Below, piece after piece: positions 9,320-17,745 of a stretch of 64,000 nucleotides of DNA (positions within the stretch are counted from its first letter, which is position 1; each line of letters opens with the position of its first letter). A program made the position numbers and the translations under genes. This DNA is from Rhodococcus triatomae (GTDB lineage Bacteria; Actinomycetota; Actinomycetes; Mycobacteriales; Mycobacteriaceae), in contig NZ_CP048814.1 of NCBI RefSeq assembly GCF_014217785.1, positions 3,534,001-3,598,000 of the forward strand, read 5' to 3'. The notes beneath the pieces are model-generated. The model was given only the letters and a program-made list of their open reading frames with translations. It was not told the origin of the DNA and searched no databases.

Positions 9320-9901
9320 ATGACAAGGGTGGTGGGGAAGCGGGCTGCACGCCGAGCGGAACTGTTCGACCAGTTGGTCGGGTTGTTCCTCGACGAGGGA
9401 TTCGCACACCTGACGCTGGACGATGTGGCCGCGCGTCTGCGTTGCTCGAAATCGACCCTGTACACGCTCGCGGAGAGCAAGGACGACTTGGTCCGGGCGG
9501 CCACCGTGCACTTCTTCCGCCGGGCGGCGGACGAGGTCGAGGAGGCGCTCGCCCGCGTCGATTCCGGGGCCGGCGACCGGGTGACCGCGTATCTGGAGGC
9601 GGTGGGGGACCAGCTCGCACCTGCCTCGGCCCGGTTCATGGAGGATCTGGCGCGGATGCCCGGTGCTCGCGGGGTCTACGAGCAGAATACGGCGATCGCG
9701 GCCGAGCGGGTCCGCACCCTGATCGCCGAGGGCGTCGGCGCGGGTGAATTCCGTTCGGTGTCCGCGGAGTTCGTGGCGGATGTGGTGGCCTCCACGATGG
9801 TGCGTATCCAGCAACGGGACGTCGCGCGCGCCACCGGATTCGACGATGCACAGGCCTATCGGGAACTCGCGGCACTCGTCACCCGGGGAATCGCGCGGTA
9901 G
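9320..9901 (+). CDS. TetR-family transcriptional regulator
   Basis: A 193-residue repressor. The N-terminal helix-turn-helix is clear: LFLDEGFAHLTLDDVAARL, then RCSKSTLYTLAESKDDLV as the recognition region (about residues 20-60). The C-terminal ligand domain is not assignable by eye. It is divergent from the acyl-CoA dehydrogenase and 18 bases ahead of an FMN reductase on its own strand. It likely controls the dehydrogenase, with an acyl-CoA as plausible inducer (inference). Confidence 0.9.
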   Translation: MTRVVGKRAARRAELFDQLVGLFLDEGFAHLTLDDVAARLRCSKSTLYTLAESKDDLVRAATVHFFRRAADEVEEALARVDSGAGDRVTAYLEAVGDQLAPASARFMEDLARMPGARGVYEQNTAIAAERVRTLIAEGVGAGEFRSVSAEFVADVVASTMVRIQQRDVARATGFDDAQAYRELAALVTRGIAR

Positions 9902-9919
9902 TCGCCCTACGATGGCGTC

Positions 9920-10474
9920 ATGGAGAACCGTCCGTTGCGTCTCGAGATCATCGTGGGATCGACCAGGTCGGGACGTATCGCGCCCGTGGTCGCGCACTGG
10001 TTCGCCGAGCAGGCGCGGGCGCATGCGACGTTCGACGTCGCCACCCTCGATCTACTCGACGTCGAGCTACCCGTGAACCTCGACGAGACGGCCGTCCCCG
10101 CACAGTTCCGTGAACGTGTTGCTGCCGCCGACGCATTCGTCGTCGTCACCCCCGAGTACAACCACGGCTATCCGGCATCGCTGAAGACCGCATTCGACAG
10201 TCTGAAGTACGAGTGGCGTGCCAAGCCGATCGGATTCGTCTCGTACGGGGGAGTCGCGGGCGGTCTGCGTGCGACCGAGCAACTCCGCCAGGTGGTGGCC
10301 GAACTGCACATGGTGTCCGTGCGGCAGACGGTGAGTTTCGCGCGGGTTCGCAAGGCATTCGACGCGCACGGACAGACCTCCGATTCCGTCGCGCAGGATT
10401 CTGCCCCTCGGCTTCTCGCCCAACTGCACTGGTGGGCGTCGGCTGTCCGCGGATCGGAACCGTACCCCGGCTGA
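9920..10474 (+). CDS. NADPH-dependent FMN reductase (flavodoxin-fold)
   Basis: A 184-residue flavoprotein of the NADPH:FMN/quinone reductase family. The phosphate-binding loop of FMN is GSTRSGR at about residues 13-19, and the second family motif is TPEYNHGYPASLKTAFD at about residues 77-93. The fold and length are normal. It lies 18 bases downstream of the TetR gene, probably co-transcribed, so redox coupling to the neighbouring dehydrogenase is possible but unproven. Confidence 0.88.
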   Translation: MENRPLRLEIIVGSTRSGRIAPVVAHWFAEQARAHATFDVATLDLLDVELPVNLDETAVPAQFRERVAAADAFVVVTPEYNHGYPASLKTAFDSLKYEWRAKPIGFVSYGGVAGGLRATEQLRQVVAELHMVSVRQTVSFARVRKAFDAHGQTSDSVAQDSAPRLLAQLHWWASAVRGSEPYPG

Positions 10475-10480
10475 CCGCGA

Positions 10481-11069
10481 CTACCCGCACAACCGATCCA
10501 GGGCCCACTGCACGGCTGGTGCGCTCGATTGCGGTGTCGAGTGGTCGATGACAGGGGCGTCGGGGAAGACGGTCTCGTAGAACACGTTCGTCACTCCCGG
10601 CTCGTCGACGACATCACGGAGTACCGCACCCCGGGCTGGGTGATCGGTCCGGTCGTCAAGGCTCGATAGACCTCGGACGGTGGAGTCGGCTGTAGTGCCG
10701 ATCTCAGCTCCGGAGACAGTGCCGTGAGGACCGGCACCAGGAACGGGAGCGCCTCGAGGACGTCGACCGGGGTGACGGGGAGATCCCGCAGGCCGTACTG
10801 CGCGAGGAATCCGGCTCCGTCACAGCCGCGAGCCTCGGGGGCGAGGAACACGGCCTTCCCGACATCGGCGTGGCCGTCGAGCAGCTCGAGGTAGTAGTTG
10901 GCCACGAAGGTGCCGCCGGAGCGGGCGACGACGTCCGTCGATCACTCCACCCTGGAACACCAGGGTGCACGCCCCCTGGTCACGGAGCGCGGACACCATC
11001 GGCGCCCACTGCCGTCCCCGCACGGAGCGCGAGTCCTGCCGGGAGCCTTCGGAAACGGTTGGTGGGCAT
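10481..11069 (-). pseudogene. Degraded secreted lipase (class 2-like alpha/beta hydrolase)
   Basis: Four protein fragments in successive frames read as one family: MPTNRFRRLPAGLALRAG from 11069, then RGRQWAPMVSALRDQGACTL and VFQGGVID in a second frame, then ARSGGTFVANYYLELLDGHA through PGVRYSVMSSTSRE in a third, and finally DEPGVTNVFYETVFPDAP to ALDRLCG, with its TAG at 10481-10483. Together they match the order of a secreted lipase: W..M...L...G beta-strand, nucleophile-elbow region, YYL.LLGG helix, PGVRY strand, VDHSTP His strand. Frameshifts or small deletions interrupt it at about 11020, 10945 and 10615. The nucleophile elbow (GHSxGG) is lost at the second break. The family name is inferred. 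Confidence 0.7.
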
Positions 11070-11106
11070 CAGGTATCTCCGGTCGGCGTAGACTTTCGCG
11101 CTGTGG

Positions 11107-12867
11107 TCAGGCTTGTCCGTGATACTGGCCCTGGTACTCGTGTCGCTGGTACTCGTCGTGTTGCTGATACTCACCCTGGAACCGGTATTCGTCCTGGTAC
11201 GGCTCCTGATAGGGCTCCGGGTAGAACTCGTCCGGGGAGCGCGGATGCCCGATGAACGCCGTTTCCGAGGAGATCGTGACCAGCATCAGGGAGATGCTGG
11301 TGCCCCCGGTGGACAGTGTGATCCGGTCGCCGATCGCATCCGGTTGCACGATGGAGAGATCGGGTTCGGTGGCCGGCCACTGGCTCGGGTCGGCGAACAG
11401 ATAGATCGCGGTGACACCGGCACGTGGCGGAAGAGCGCTCACCCCGTCGAAAACCACGGTGTTGAAACGGTTCTCGGTCTGGGGATGTTCGCCGGCGACC
11501 CGGAGACGGTCGGGGGTGGCAATGGAGTCGATGAGCGACGTCCACGCCTCGGGGCGGTCGGTGTGGATCAGTACCCGTGCACCGGTGGCGATGGCACGGA
11601 AGACCAGTTGTTGCGCCAGGTACAACTCACCGGCCACATAGACCATGCCGACTCCGGGGCCCGCGACGCGGGCGGCGATGCCGTAGCCGTAGTCGTCGGA
11701 TCCGATGAGCTGACCGCATCCGGCCGGAACCAGACCCAGATCACGCAGTTGTGAGACCGGAACATCCGCCGCCGGCATCACGTCGTCGAGGTCCGGAACC
11801 GCGATCGGCAGGTTCGCCAGGAGCGCATCGCGGTGGCGTCCGCGCATGGACACCAGACCGGGAGTCTTCGGTGGTGCAGGCATGGTGCGCGTGGTCATTC
11901 GGCATGCGGCACCGACCTGGACGTGGCCGGGCAGGCTTCCCGGCCGCACCCGGATCGTGATCGTCGTGCCCAGGCTCGACGGAACCCACAGACCCGACAA
12001 CAGTTCCTTGGTGAGATGCCGGGGGTCGATGGAGTAGCCGGTGTTGCAGACGCCGGGAAGCGGCGCGTGATTCCAGGTCTCGCCGACCGTCAACGGATCC
12101 ACGCCCCGGCTGATGTGCAGTGCCGCAGACTGGATTTCCGGGGCCGTGAGGATGCGGGCGCGGCACCCCTCGTCGGCGAGCGCGCGCACGACCCGGGTGG
12201 CCGCGATGCTCGCCGCTCGCGAGGCGCCGTCCTCGCCGCCGCCGCGGCGGCTGATGGCATCGAGGTTCTCGTCGTGCTCGAGACGCAACGCCAACCACAC
12301 CATCCGGGTGGCCGTGGCGGGCAGTGGACCGATGAGGCGGTCGTAGACCTCGGTGGCCGGGCTGCCCGTCGCGGCGCGGTAGCCGTGGCTGACGATGTCG
12401 ATGCCGCTGAGACCGATGTCGTGCTGCTCGAGGCAGGCGGCGAGCGCGTCGGTGGGCAACTCGTGAGTGGACCGGAAACCTTCCTTGCGGATCTGGGTGA
12501 GGCTTCCCGGTGGCGGCAGCACCTCGACGACGGCGACCACGCCGTTGCCGCTCCAGCTCAGGCCCACGGACTGGCCGGTGGGGGACTGGAAGTTCACGAT
12601 GTGCGGCGGCGCGTACTCGGGCTTGCGCAGGTATCGCCAGTACGTCCGCACCCAGTCGAGGAGTGGCCAACCCCCGACACAGACGAGCGTGATCGCGGCG
12701 ACCGCCACGGAGACCAGCACCGCCGCCCACACCGGGGCACCGCTCAGCGCCGCGAGGAGGCCGAGCGCGACGCCCACGAGCTGTGCGACCACGAGCCGAG
12801 ACGTGGGGATGCGACTGGTCGGAGCCGGGCCCCCGAATACCCGGCTTACTCCTCGTGAACGGCCCAC
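11107..12867 (-). CDS. eccE: Type VII secretion protein EccE
   Basis: A component of the ESX membrane complex at its periphery. 586 residues from GTG 12867, chosen because GGGGGAGG lies 4 bases upstream; upstream in-frame codons are only the shadow of eccB. Two N-terminal membrane segments (LVVAQLVGVALGLLAAL and VWAAVLVSVAVAAITLVCVG) are followed by a large domain with the EccE pattern (FQSPTGQSVGLSW, EHDIGLSGIDIVSHG, LTKELLSGLWVPSSL). The tail is rich in Tyr, Gln, His and Glu (YPEPYQEPYQDEYRF). It is divergent from eccB. The M. tuberculosis ESX-4 locus lacks eccE; other actinobacterial ESX-4 loci have it. Confidence 0.88.
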   Translation of the reverse strand: MGRSRGVSRVFGGPAPTSRIPTSRLVVAQLVGVALGLLAALSGAPVWAAVLVSVAVAAITLVCVGGWPLLDWVRTYWRYLRKPEYAPPHIVNFQSPTGQSVGLSWSGNGVVAVVEVLPPPGSLTQIRKEGFRSTHELPTDALAACLEQHDIGLSGIDIVSHGYRAATGSPATEVYDRLIGPLPATATRMVWLALRLEHDENLDAISRRGGGEDGASRAASIAATRVVRALADEGCRARILTAPEIQSAALHISRGVDPLTVGETWNHAPLPGVCNTGYSIDPRHLTKELLSGLWVPSSLGTTITIRVRPGSLPGHVQVGAACRMTTRTMPAPPKTPGLVSMRGRHRDALLANLPIAVPDLDDVMPAADVPVSQLRDLGLVPAGCGQLIGSDDYGYGIAARVAGPGVGMVYVAGELYLAQQLVFRAIATGARVLIHTDRPEAWTSLIDSIATPDRLRVAGEHPQTENRFNTVVFDGVSALPPRAGVTAIYLFADPSQWPATEPDLSIVQPDAIGDRITLSTGGTSISLMLVTISSETAFIGHPRSPDEFYPEPYQEPYQDEYRFQGEYQQHDEYQRHEYQGQYHGQA

Positions 12868-12978
12868 AGCGCCTCCCCCAACTGCCTGAACCCTGCCGAC
12901 GGATACCCGCGAGCAGCGGTGACTTCGTGGGGAACTGTACTGTGTCCCCGCGAGCGTTGTGTAACAAGGGGGAGGATC

Positions 12979-14460
12979 ATGGCGTCTACACCGACCACGC
13001 GGTGGCAGGTCAACGGCTATCGCTTTCTGGTGCGGCGCATGGAGCATGCGTTGGTGCGACGCGACGTGCGAATGCTGCACGACCCGATGAAGTCCCAGTC
13101 GCGCGCCCTGGTGGTCGGGATCGTCGTCGCGTCGCTCGGTCTGGCCGCGTGCGGTGCTCTCGCCATCTTCCGGCCGCAGGACAAGATCGGTAACGCCACC
13201 ATCGTGGTCGGCAAGGACTCCGGCGCGATGTACGTCGCCTACGAGGACACCTTCCGGCCCGTGCTCAACCTCGCGTCCGCTCGGCTGATCCTCGGTAAGG
13301 CGGACGATCCGGTCACCGTCAAGGAGTCGGAGATCGCCGACCGTCCCCGGGCTTCTCTCGTCGGGATCCCCGGAGCCCCGCAGACACTCGCGAACGGGGA
13401 GCAGGCGGCCTGGTCGGTGTGCGACACCGTGTCCGGAGACGGCAATCGTTCGGTGACGACCTCGGTTCTCGTGGGGGACCGGGTGATCGGCGAAGGCGGT
13501 GCCCGATTGGACGGTGGTCAAGCCCTTCTCGTCGGCACCAGGGACGAGTCGTATCTGGTCTACGACGGCAAGCGCGCCAGGATCGACATGTCCAACCCTC
13601 GCGTCACGCGCGCCCTGGAACTGGAGGGCATCGCCCCCCGGCCGGTGAGTCGCGGCCTTCTCAACGCGGTGCCCGAGGTCGCCGAGATCCGGGCCCCGTA
13701 CATCCCGCACGCCGGGAGCGCCACGGACTACGACCTCGGCGGGAAGCCGGTGGGTTCCGTGGTCCGCGTGAAGGGGCAGGACGACGACAGTTGGACCCAC
13801 TACGTCCTGTTGCAGGACGGGATCCAGGAGATCAGCGGGGCCGTCGCACGGCTGATCATGTACTCGAACCCGACGTCGGACGCCACCGAGGTCGACAGCG
13901 TCAATCCGGCGGCCATCGGCGGCGTCGCCAGCACGCGGAGCCCCATCGCCGTGGACACCTTCCCTCGCGATTCTCCCGAGGTGATCGGCACCCAGGACAA
14001 GCTCGTCTCCTGCCTGACCTGGTCGATGCTCGAAGGATCCACCGCGGAGAACCCGCAGGGCTCCGAACTGTCGCTCTTCGCGGGCCGAAGTCTGCCGATC
14101 TCCCCCGACGCCCGAACGGTCAAACTGGCACAGGCAGACGGCTCGGGCGACAACGCGGACCACGTGTACGTACAGCCGGGTCGCGCCGGATTCGTCCAGT
14201 CCACCGGCATCGAAGCCGGTAGCACACGGCGGGACAGCCGCTTCTACGTCGCCGACACCGGTGTGCGCTTCGGGATCGCCGACGCCACGCACGAGGCGGA
14301 TTCCGCGAAGGCCCTCGGGCTCGACGGAGTACCCGCGCTGGCTCCCTGGCAGATTCTGGGTCTCCTCGCCCCGGGGCCCCAACTCGATCGGGAATCCGCG
14401 CTCATCGCGCACGACGGTGTCGCTCCTGCGCCGGATCCGGCGGGAATCTCACTGAAGTGA
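12979..14460 (+). CDS. eccB: Type VII secretion protein EccB
   Basis: A core ESX component: a single-pass membrane protein with a large periplasmic domain. 493 residues. The N-terminal motif is TTRWQVNGYRFLVRRMEHAL (Y-R-F-L-x-R-R-M-E-x-A-L, strongly conserved), followed by one membrane helix at about residues 42-64. The periplasmic repeats include YLVYDGKRARIDMSNPRV. The start ATG 12979 has GGGGGAGG six bases upstream. It is convergent with mycP across a 63-base gap. Confidence 0.95.
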   Translation: MASTPTTRWQVNGYRFLVRRMEHALVRRDVRMLHDPMKSQSRALVVGIVVASLGLAACGALAIFRPQDKIGNATIVVGKDSGAMYVAYEDTFRPVLNLASARLILGKADDPVTVKESEIADRPRASLVGIPGAPQTLANGEQAAWSVCDTVSGDGNRSVTTSVLVGDRVIGEGGARLDGGQALLVGTRDESYLVYDGKRARIDMSNPRVTRALELEGIAPRPVSRGLLNAVPEVAEIRAPYIPHAGSATDYDLGGKPVGSVVRVKGQDDDSWTHYVLLQDGIQEISGAVARLIMYSNPTSDATEVDSVNPAAIGGVASTRSPIAVDTFPRDSPEVIGTQDKLVSCLTWSMLEGSTAENPQGSELSLFAGRSLPISPDARTVKLAQADGSGDNADHVYVQPGRAGFVQSTGIEAGSTRRDSRFYVADTGVRFGIADATHEADSAKALGLDGVPALAPWQILGLLAPGPQLDRESALIAHDGVAPAPDPAGISLK

Positions 14461-14523
14461 GCGTCCACAGGGTGACTTCGCGGCCGTAAGGCACTCGCTA
14501 CGAGGTGATTCGGCTCTCGGCGC

Positions 14524-15921
14524 TCACTCCCCGTCGGGGGCCCCGCGTCGCCAGCGCCGCAACGGGAACGATGCCAGCACGCCGAGCGTGAACACCGCGG
14601 CGAGTATTCCCACCCCGGCGAGCGCGGTGTTACGTGGCCGCAGATCCGGCTCCTCGGGAGCGGGGAGCGCGTCGACCGCCACCGAACGGTGGTGCTCGAC
14701 ACTCAGTGCGGCAGGGGGGATGTCCGCGGTGACGGCGGCCAGCGGGTTGACGATGCCGTAGCCGACGAGTGGACTGCGTGCCTCGCCGGCTCCGTGAGCC
14801 GTCGCCTTGATCCGGTCCATCACTTCTCGGGCGTTCAGCTCCGGCCGGTGTGCCCGGACGAGGGCGGCCGTCGCCGCCACGAGCGGCGCGGCGAAACTGG
14901 TCCCCGACACCGGCCTCGCATTGCCGTGGAAGTCGTACGTGGTGTTCGTGAGCCCGGGGGAATCGGGATCGAGCGACACCAGGCCGTCGCCGGGCGCCGC
15001 AACGTCCACCCACGGCCCTGCCAGGGTGAAACCTGCGGCGGCACCGCTCGAGTCGACGGCACCGACCGTGAGCACGTAGTCGTCGTACCACGCAGGTGTG
15101 GCGATCGTGTAGACGCGGTCCCAGGGGCTGGCGGCCGGATCGACCGGGTTCGTGTGCGGATTCTGCTGCTGGCAGATGCTGCCCTCTCCGACATTCCCGG
15201 CTGCGGCGACCACGACGGCGTCCTTGACGTCGACGGCGTACTGGACCGCGGACCCGACGAACCGGTCCGCGTCTCCGATTCCCTGAGCCGCACTGCGGCA
15301 GGCGACTTCGGAGATGTTGATGACCGTGGCACCCATGTCCGCGGCCTTGCGGATCGCGGCGGCCATCGTCGTGACGTCGCCGTACCCACCGACCGTGTTG
15401 CCGGCATTGTCGACCGCGTCCTGGGACCCCTTCGGGCTGTACGCGCCGCTCGACTGCCGGATCGAGATGATCCGTGAATCCGGCGCGCCCCCGGCGAATC
15501 CCGAGCCCGGCGCGTCCCGCCCCGCGATGAGCCCGGCGACGAGGGTGCCGTGCGCGTCGCAGTCGGTGAGACCGTTGCCGCCGAGGTCCACGAAGTCGCC
15601 GCCCGGGACGAGGTCGGGGAGTCGAGGGTGCGGATTCACCCCGGTGTCGATGACCGCCACCGTCTGTCCGGCACCCCGCGTGAACGGCCAGACCGAACGG
15701 AAGTTCATGTCCTCGAGGGCCCGGATCGCGGTGGGACTGTCGCCCGTGCCCGCGGCTCGGGTGCAGTGCTTGCGCTGCTCCGCCGGGTTCGGCGGAGGCG
15801 GCGGGACCAGGTTGGGCACGATGGGGTCGGGTTCCACGGCGCCGGCAGGCCCCTGTCCCAATGTCGCGGTCAGCGCCGCGACGGTGGCGACGAGGACGAG
15901 CCGGATCGGCGCGCGCCTCAC
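14524..15921 (-). CDS. mycP: Type VII secretion-associated serine protease (mycosin)
   Basis: A membrane-anchored subtilisin-like protease (S8) needed for ESX function. 465 residues from GTG 15921, which overlaps the eccD stop (GTGA). There is a signal peptide (VLVATVAALTATLGQGPAGA). The catalytic triad is intact: Asp92 in VAVIDTGVN, His124 in DAHGTLVAG, Ser342 in SGTSFAAPL; the oxyanion Asn243 is in AAAGNVGEG. A C-terminal membrane helix at about 433-455 ends in an RRWRRG anchor. The N-terminal proline-rich wrap (PNLVPPPPPNP) is typical of mycosins. Confidence 0.95.
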   Translation of the reverse strand: MRRAPIRLVLVATVAALTATLGQGPAGAVEPDPIVPNLVPPPPPNPAEQRKHCTRAAGTGDSPTAIRALEDMNFRSVWPFTRGAGQTVAVIDTGVNPHPRLPDLVPGGDFVDLGGNGLTDCDAHGTLVAGLIAGRDAPGSGFAGGAPDSRIISIRQSSGAYSPKGSQDAVDNAGNTVGGYGDVTTMAAAIRKAADMGATVINISEVACRSAAQGIGDADRFVGSAVQYAVDVKDAVVVAAAGNVGEGSICQQQNPHTNPVDPAASPWDRVYTIATPAWYDDYVLTVGAVDSSGAAAGFTLAGPWVDVAAPGDGLVSLDPDSPGLTNTTYDFHGNARPVSGTSFAAPLVAATAALVRAHRPELNAREVMDRIKATAHGAGEARSPLVGYGIVNPLAAVTADIPPAALSVEHHRSVAVDALPAPEEPDLRPRNTALAGVGILAAVFTLGVLASFPLRRWRRGAPDGE

Positions 15922-17390
15922 AGCCCGCGCATCGTCGAGTACAGATCGGTCACCCAGCACACCAGCGGGATGACCGACGCGATGACGGCGAGTTCGAGGA
16001 TCTCCCCGGCTCGTCGCATGACCGGGGAGAAGCTCTGCTTCGGGAAGATGATGCCGAGGACCAGCGCCGCGACTGCCAGGACGACGGCGACGACGAACAA
16101 CGCGAGCGCGAGGTCGGGGACCGTGTGGGCCGCGGCGGACAGCAACAGCACGAGCAGCAGCACGCCACCGGCGACCAGTGGAATGGCCTGGGCGACACTC
16201 GAGTACGTCCGCCCTCGGAACATCAGGAGCACGGCGGCGGCAATCGCCAGGACGGTTCCCGGCCAGAACACGGCGCCGTCCTCGTCCGGAAGTGCGGCGA
16301 CGATCGCGCCGCCCACCGTGAGGACCGTCGAGGCGGCCACGAGACCGGTCAGATAGCTACGGGCGCGCGCCGAGCGCTGGGCGAGAACCTCGAAGGGCGG
16401 CATCGTGCGGCGGTCGTCCGGGTCGTCCTCGGCAGGATCCACCGAGGTTCCGGGGGCGGGCACCGGCGGGAGCGGGAGCTTCCCGAGCAGGATCGACAGT
16501 CGAGCGGACTGGGACAACAGGATCAGGGCCGCGGCGACGAGGACGGCCGCGATCCCGTGGAAGTCGACGTCCGTCAGGGTTCCGACCAGGGCGGCGACGG
16601 CGACGAAGAGCCCGGTCGTCGACACGGAGGTGAAGACGGTGAGGCCGACCCCGCCGACCCGCAGGGCGAGCACCGCTGCCGCGGCGGTGAGGGACGAGGC
16701 GATGAGCAGGTGCGGTGCCCCGACCGCACCGGGGACGAACAGCACGCCGGCCGTGAAAGCCAGGGGCATCGCGGATCCGCTGAGCACCAGTGAACTGGCG
16801 GCGTCGTGGTAGACGCGACTGGTGACGGCTCCCGCGACGAGGAAGAGGAGCGACAGCGTCAGGGCCAGGCTCGGTGCCACGTACCCGCCGGAACCGGCGT
16901 CCGCCCACAGCACCGAGAAGCAGCCGACCAGAATCAACGCGATCGCGGCCACCGAGCCGACGATGCGCGCCGCCGCCGGCGACCACTCCCGGTCGCTCTC
17001 CGCGTCCGCGTTGGCGACGCTGTACATGATGTCGTCGAACAGTGGCGGGGGCGCCGTGTCGTCGACACTCTCGAGGACCAGGAGATCGCCGTCCCGGATC
17101 CCGTGTTCGTGCAGCGACAAGGTGGAGGAGAGGGGGGACTGGCCGATCTTGGCGAGTACCCACTCGCTCGGCTCGTACTGCTCGACGGCGTCGTCGAAAT
17201 CGTTGGCACTGCGATGATTGCGGATCGTATCGACGATGCCCGGTATGAGGATCGCGAGCGGGACCCCGTTCGGCACGGCCAGATCGACCTGGGTGCGTTC
17301 GGCGAGAACCGTCAGCCGGCACAGTTCGGCTGCTGCGCTCGACCGGACGGACGGGCTCGCACGGCGCGATTCGTCATGAGCGATGGTCAA
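15918..17390 (-). CDS. eccD: Type VII secretion integral membrane protein EccD
   Basis: The polytopic core of the ESX membrane complex. 490 residues: a cytosolic ubiquitin-like (YukD) domain at about residues 25-105 (CRLTVLAERTQVDLAVPN, DGDLLVLESV), then about eleven membrane helices from residue 140 to the end, interrupted near 330-355 by a charged loop (DPAEDDPDDRRTMPPFEVLA). The last 4 bases overlap mycP. It is divergent from eccC across a 355-base spacer containing tandem repeats. Confidence 0.94.
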   Translation of the reverse strand: MTIAHDESRRASPSVRSSAAAELCRLTVLAERTQVDLAVPNGVPLAILIPGIVDTIRNHRSANDFDDAVEQYEPSEWVLAKIGQSPLSSTLSLHEHGIRDGDLLVLESVDDTAPPPLFDDIMYSVANADAESDREWSPAAARIVGSVAAIALILVGCFSVLWADAGSGGYVAPSLALTLSLLFLVAGAVTSRVYHDAASSLVLSGSAMPLAFTAGVLFVPGAVGAPHLLIASSLTAAAAVLALRVGGVGLTVFTSVSTTGLFVAVAALVGTLTDVDFHGIAAVLVAAALILLSQSARLSILLGKLPLPPVPAPGTSVDPAEDDPDDRRTMPPFEVLAQRSARARSYLTGLVAASTVLTVGGAIVAALPDEDGAVFWPGTVLAIAAAVLLMFRGRTYSSVAQAIPLVAGGVLLLVLLLSAAAHTVPDLALALFVVAVVLAVAALVLGIIFPKQSFSPVMRRAGEILELAVIASVIPLVCWVTDLYSTMRGL

Positions 17391-17500
17391 CTTGTTCTTC
17401 CCCCAACTCTGCGACGCTCGAGAACCCCACCGGCGCCGGGCGGACGCGGCACGATCACCGTGTTCTTCCGGGAACGTGCACTTCGATCAGGGGCACCTTA

Positions 17501-17572
17501 CGCCACCGCCGGGGGCCGGCACCACGCCACCGCCGGGGACCGGCACCACGCCACCGCCGGGGGCCGGCACCA
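17501..17572. repeat. Three tandem 24-base repeats in the eccD-eccC divergent spacer
   Basis: Copies at 17501-17524, 17525-17548 and 17549-17572, each CGCCACCGCCGGGG(G/A)C then CGGCACCA; only one base differs, in the middle copy. They lie in the 355-base gap (17391-17745) between divergent eccD and eccC. The plus strand would read TPPPGAGT-like octapeptides, but no supported gene covers it. The rest of the spacer shows nothing I recognise beyond probable promoters. Confidence 0.9.
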
Positions 17573-17745
17573 CGGCAGGCGTCGACGGAAGATCCAGCGA
17601 TGCCGTATTCTTCGACATCGGCTAATCTGTGACACCGACGGCGCCGGGGCCGAACGGGGGGAAGCCGCCCGGGGCCGGACGCAGGGGCGAGTAAGACAGC
17701 AGTGGCGAGTAGTCGGGGGTCGAGCAACTTGGGGGGTCGGGGTAG

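Noticed and set aside
12930-12960. GGAAC upstream of eccB with a later CGTT, a possible ECF promoter.
   Set aside because: The gap is about 19 bases, too long for the GGAAC/CGTT consensus, and the flanks do not match the other two sites.
12979-14412. A long open frame antisense to eccB, continuous with eccE, suggesting a much longer EccE.
   Set aside because: It is a high-GC antisense shadow; the EccE homology begins only after 12867, where a good ribosome-binding site and GTG occur.
17501-17572. Short regularly spaced repeats as a CRISPR-like array.
   Set aside because: The copies are directly abutting with no spacers, only three units, and no cas genes are present.
17383-17625. A small open frame encoding a TPPPGAGT-repeat protein between eccD and eccC.
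   Set aside because: No convincing ribosome-binding site, overlap with the eccD start, and the repeat is readable in several frames on both strands.
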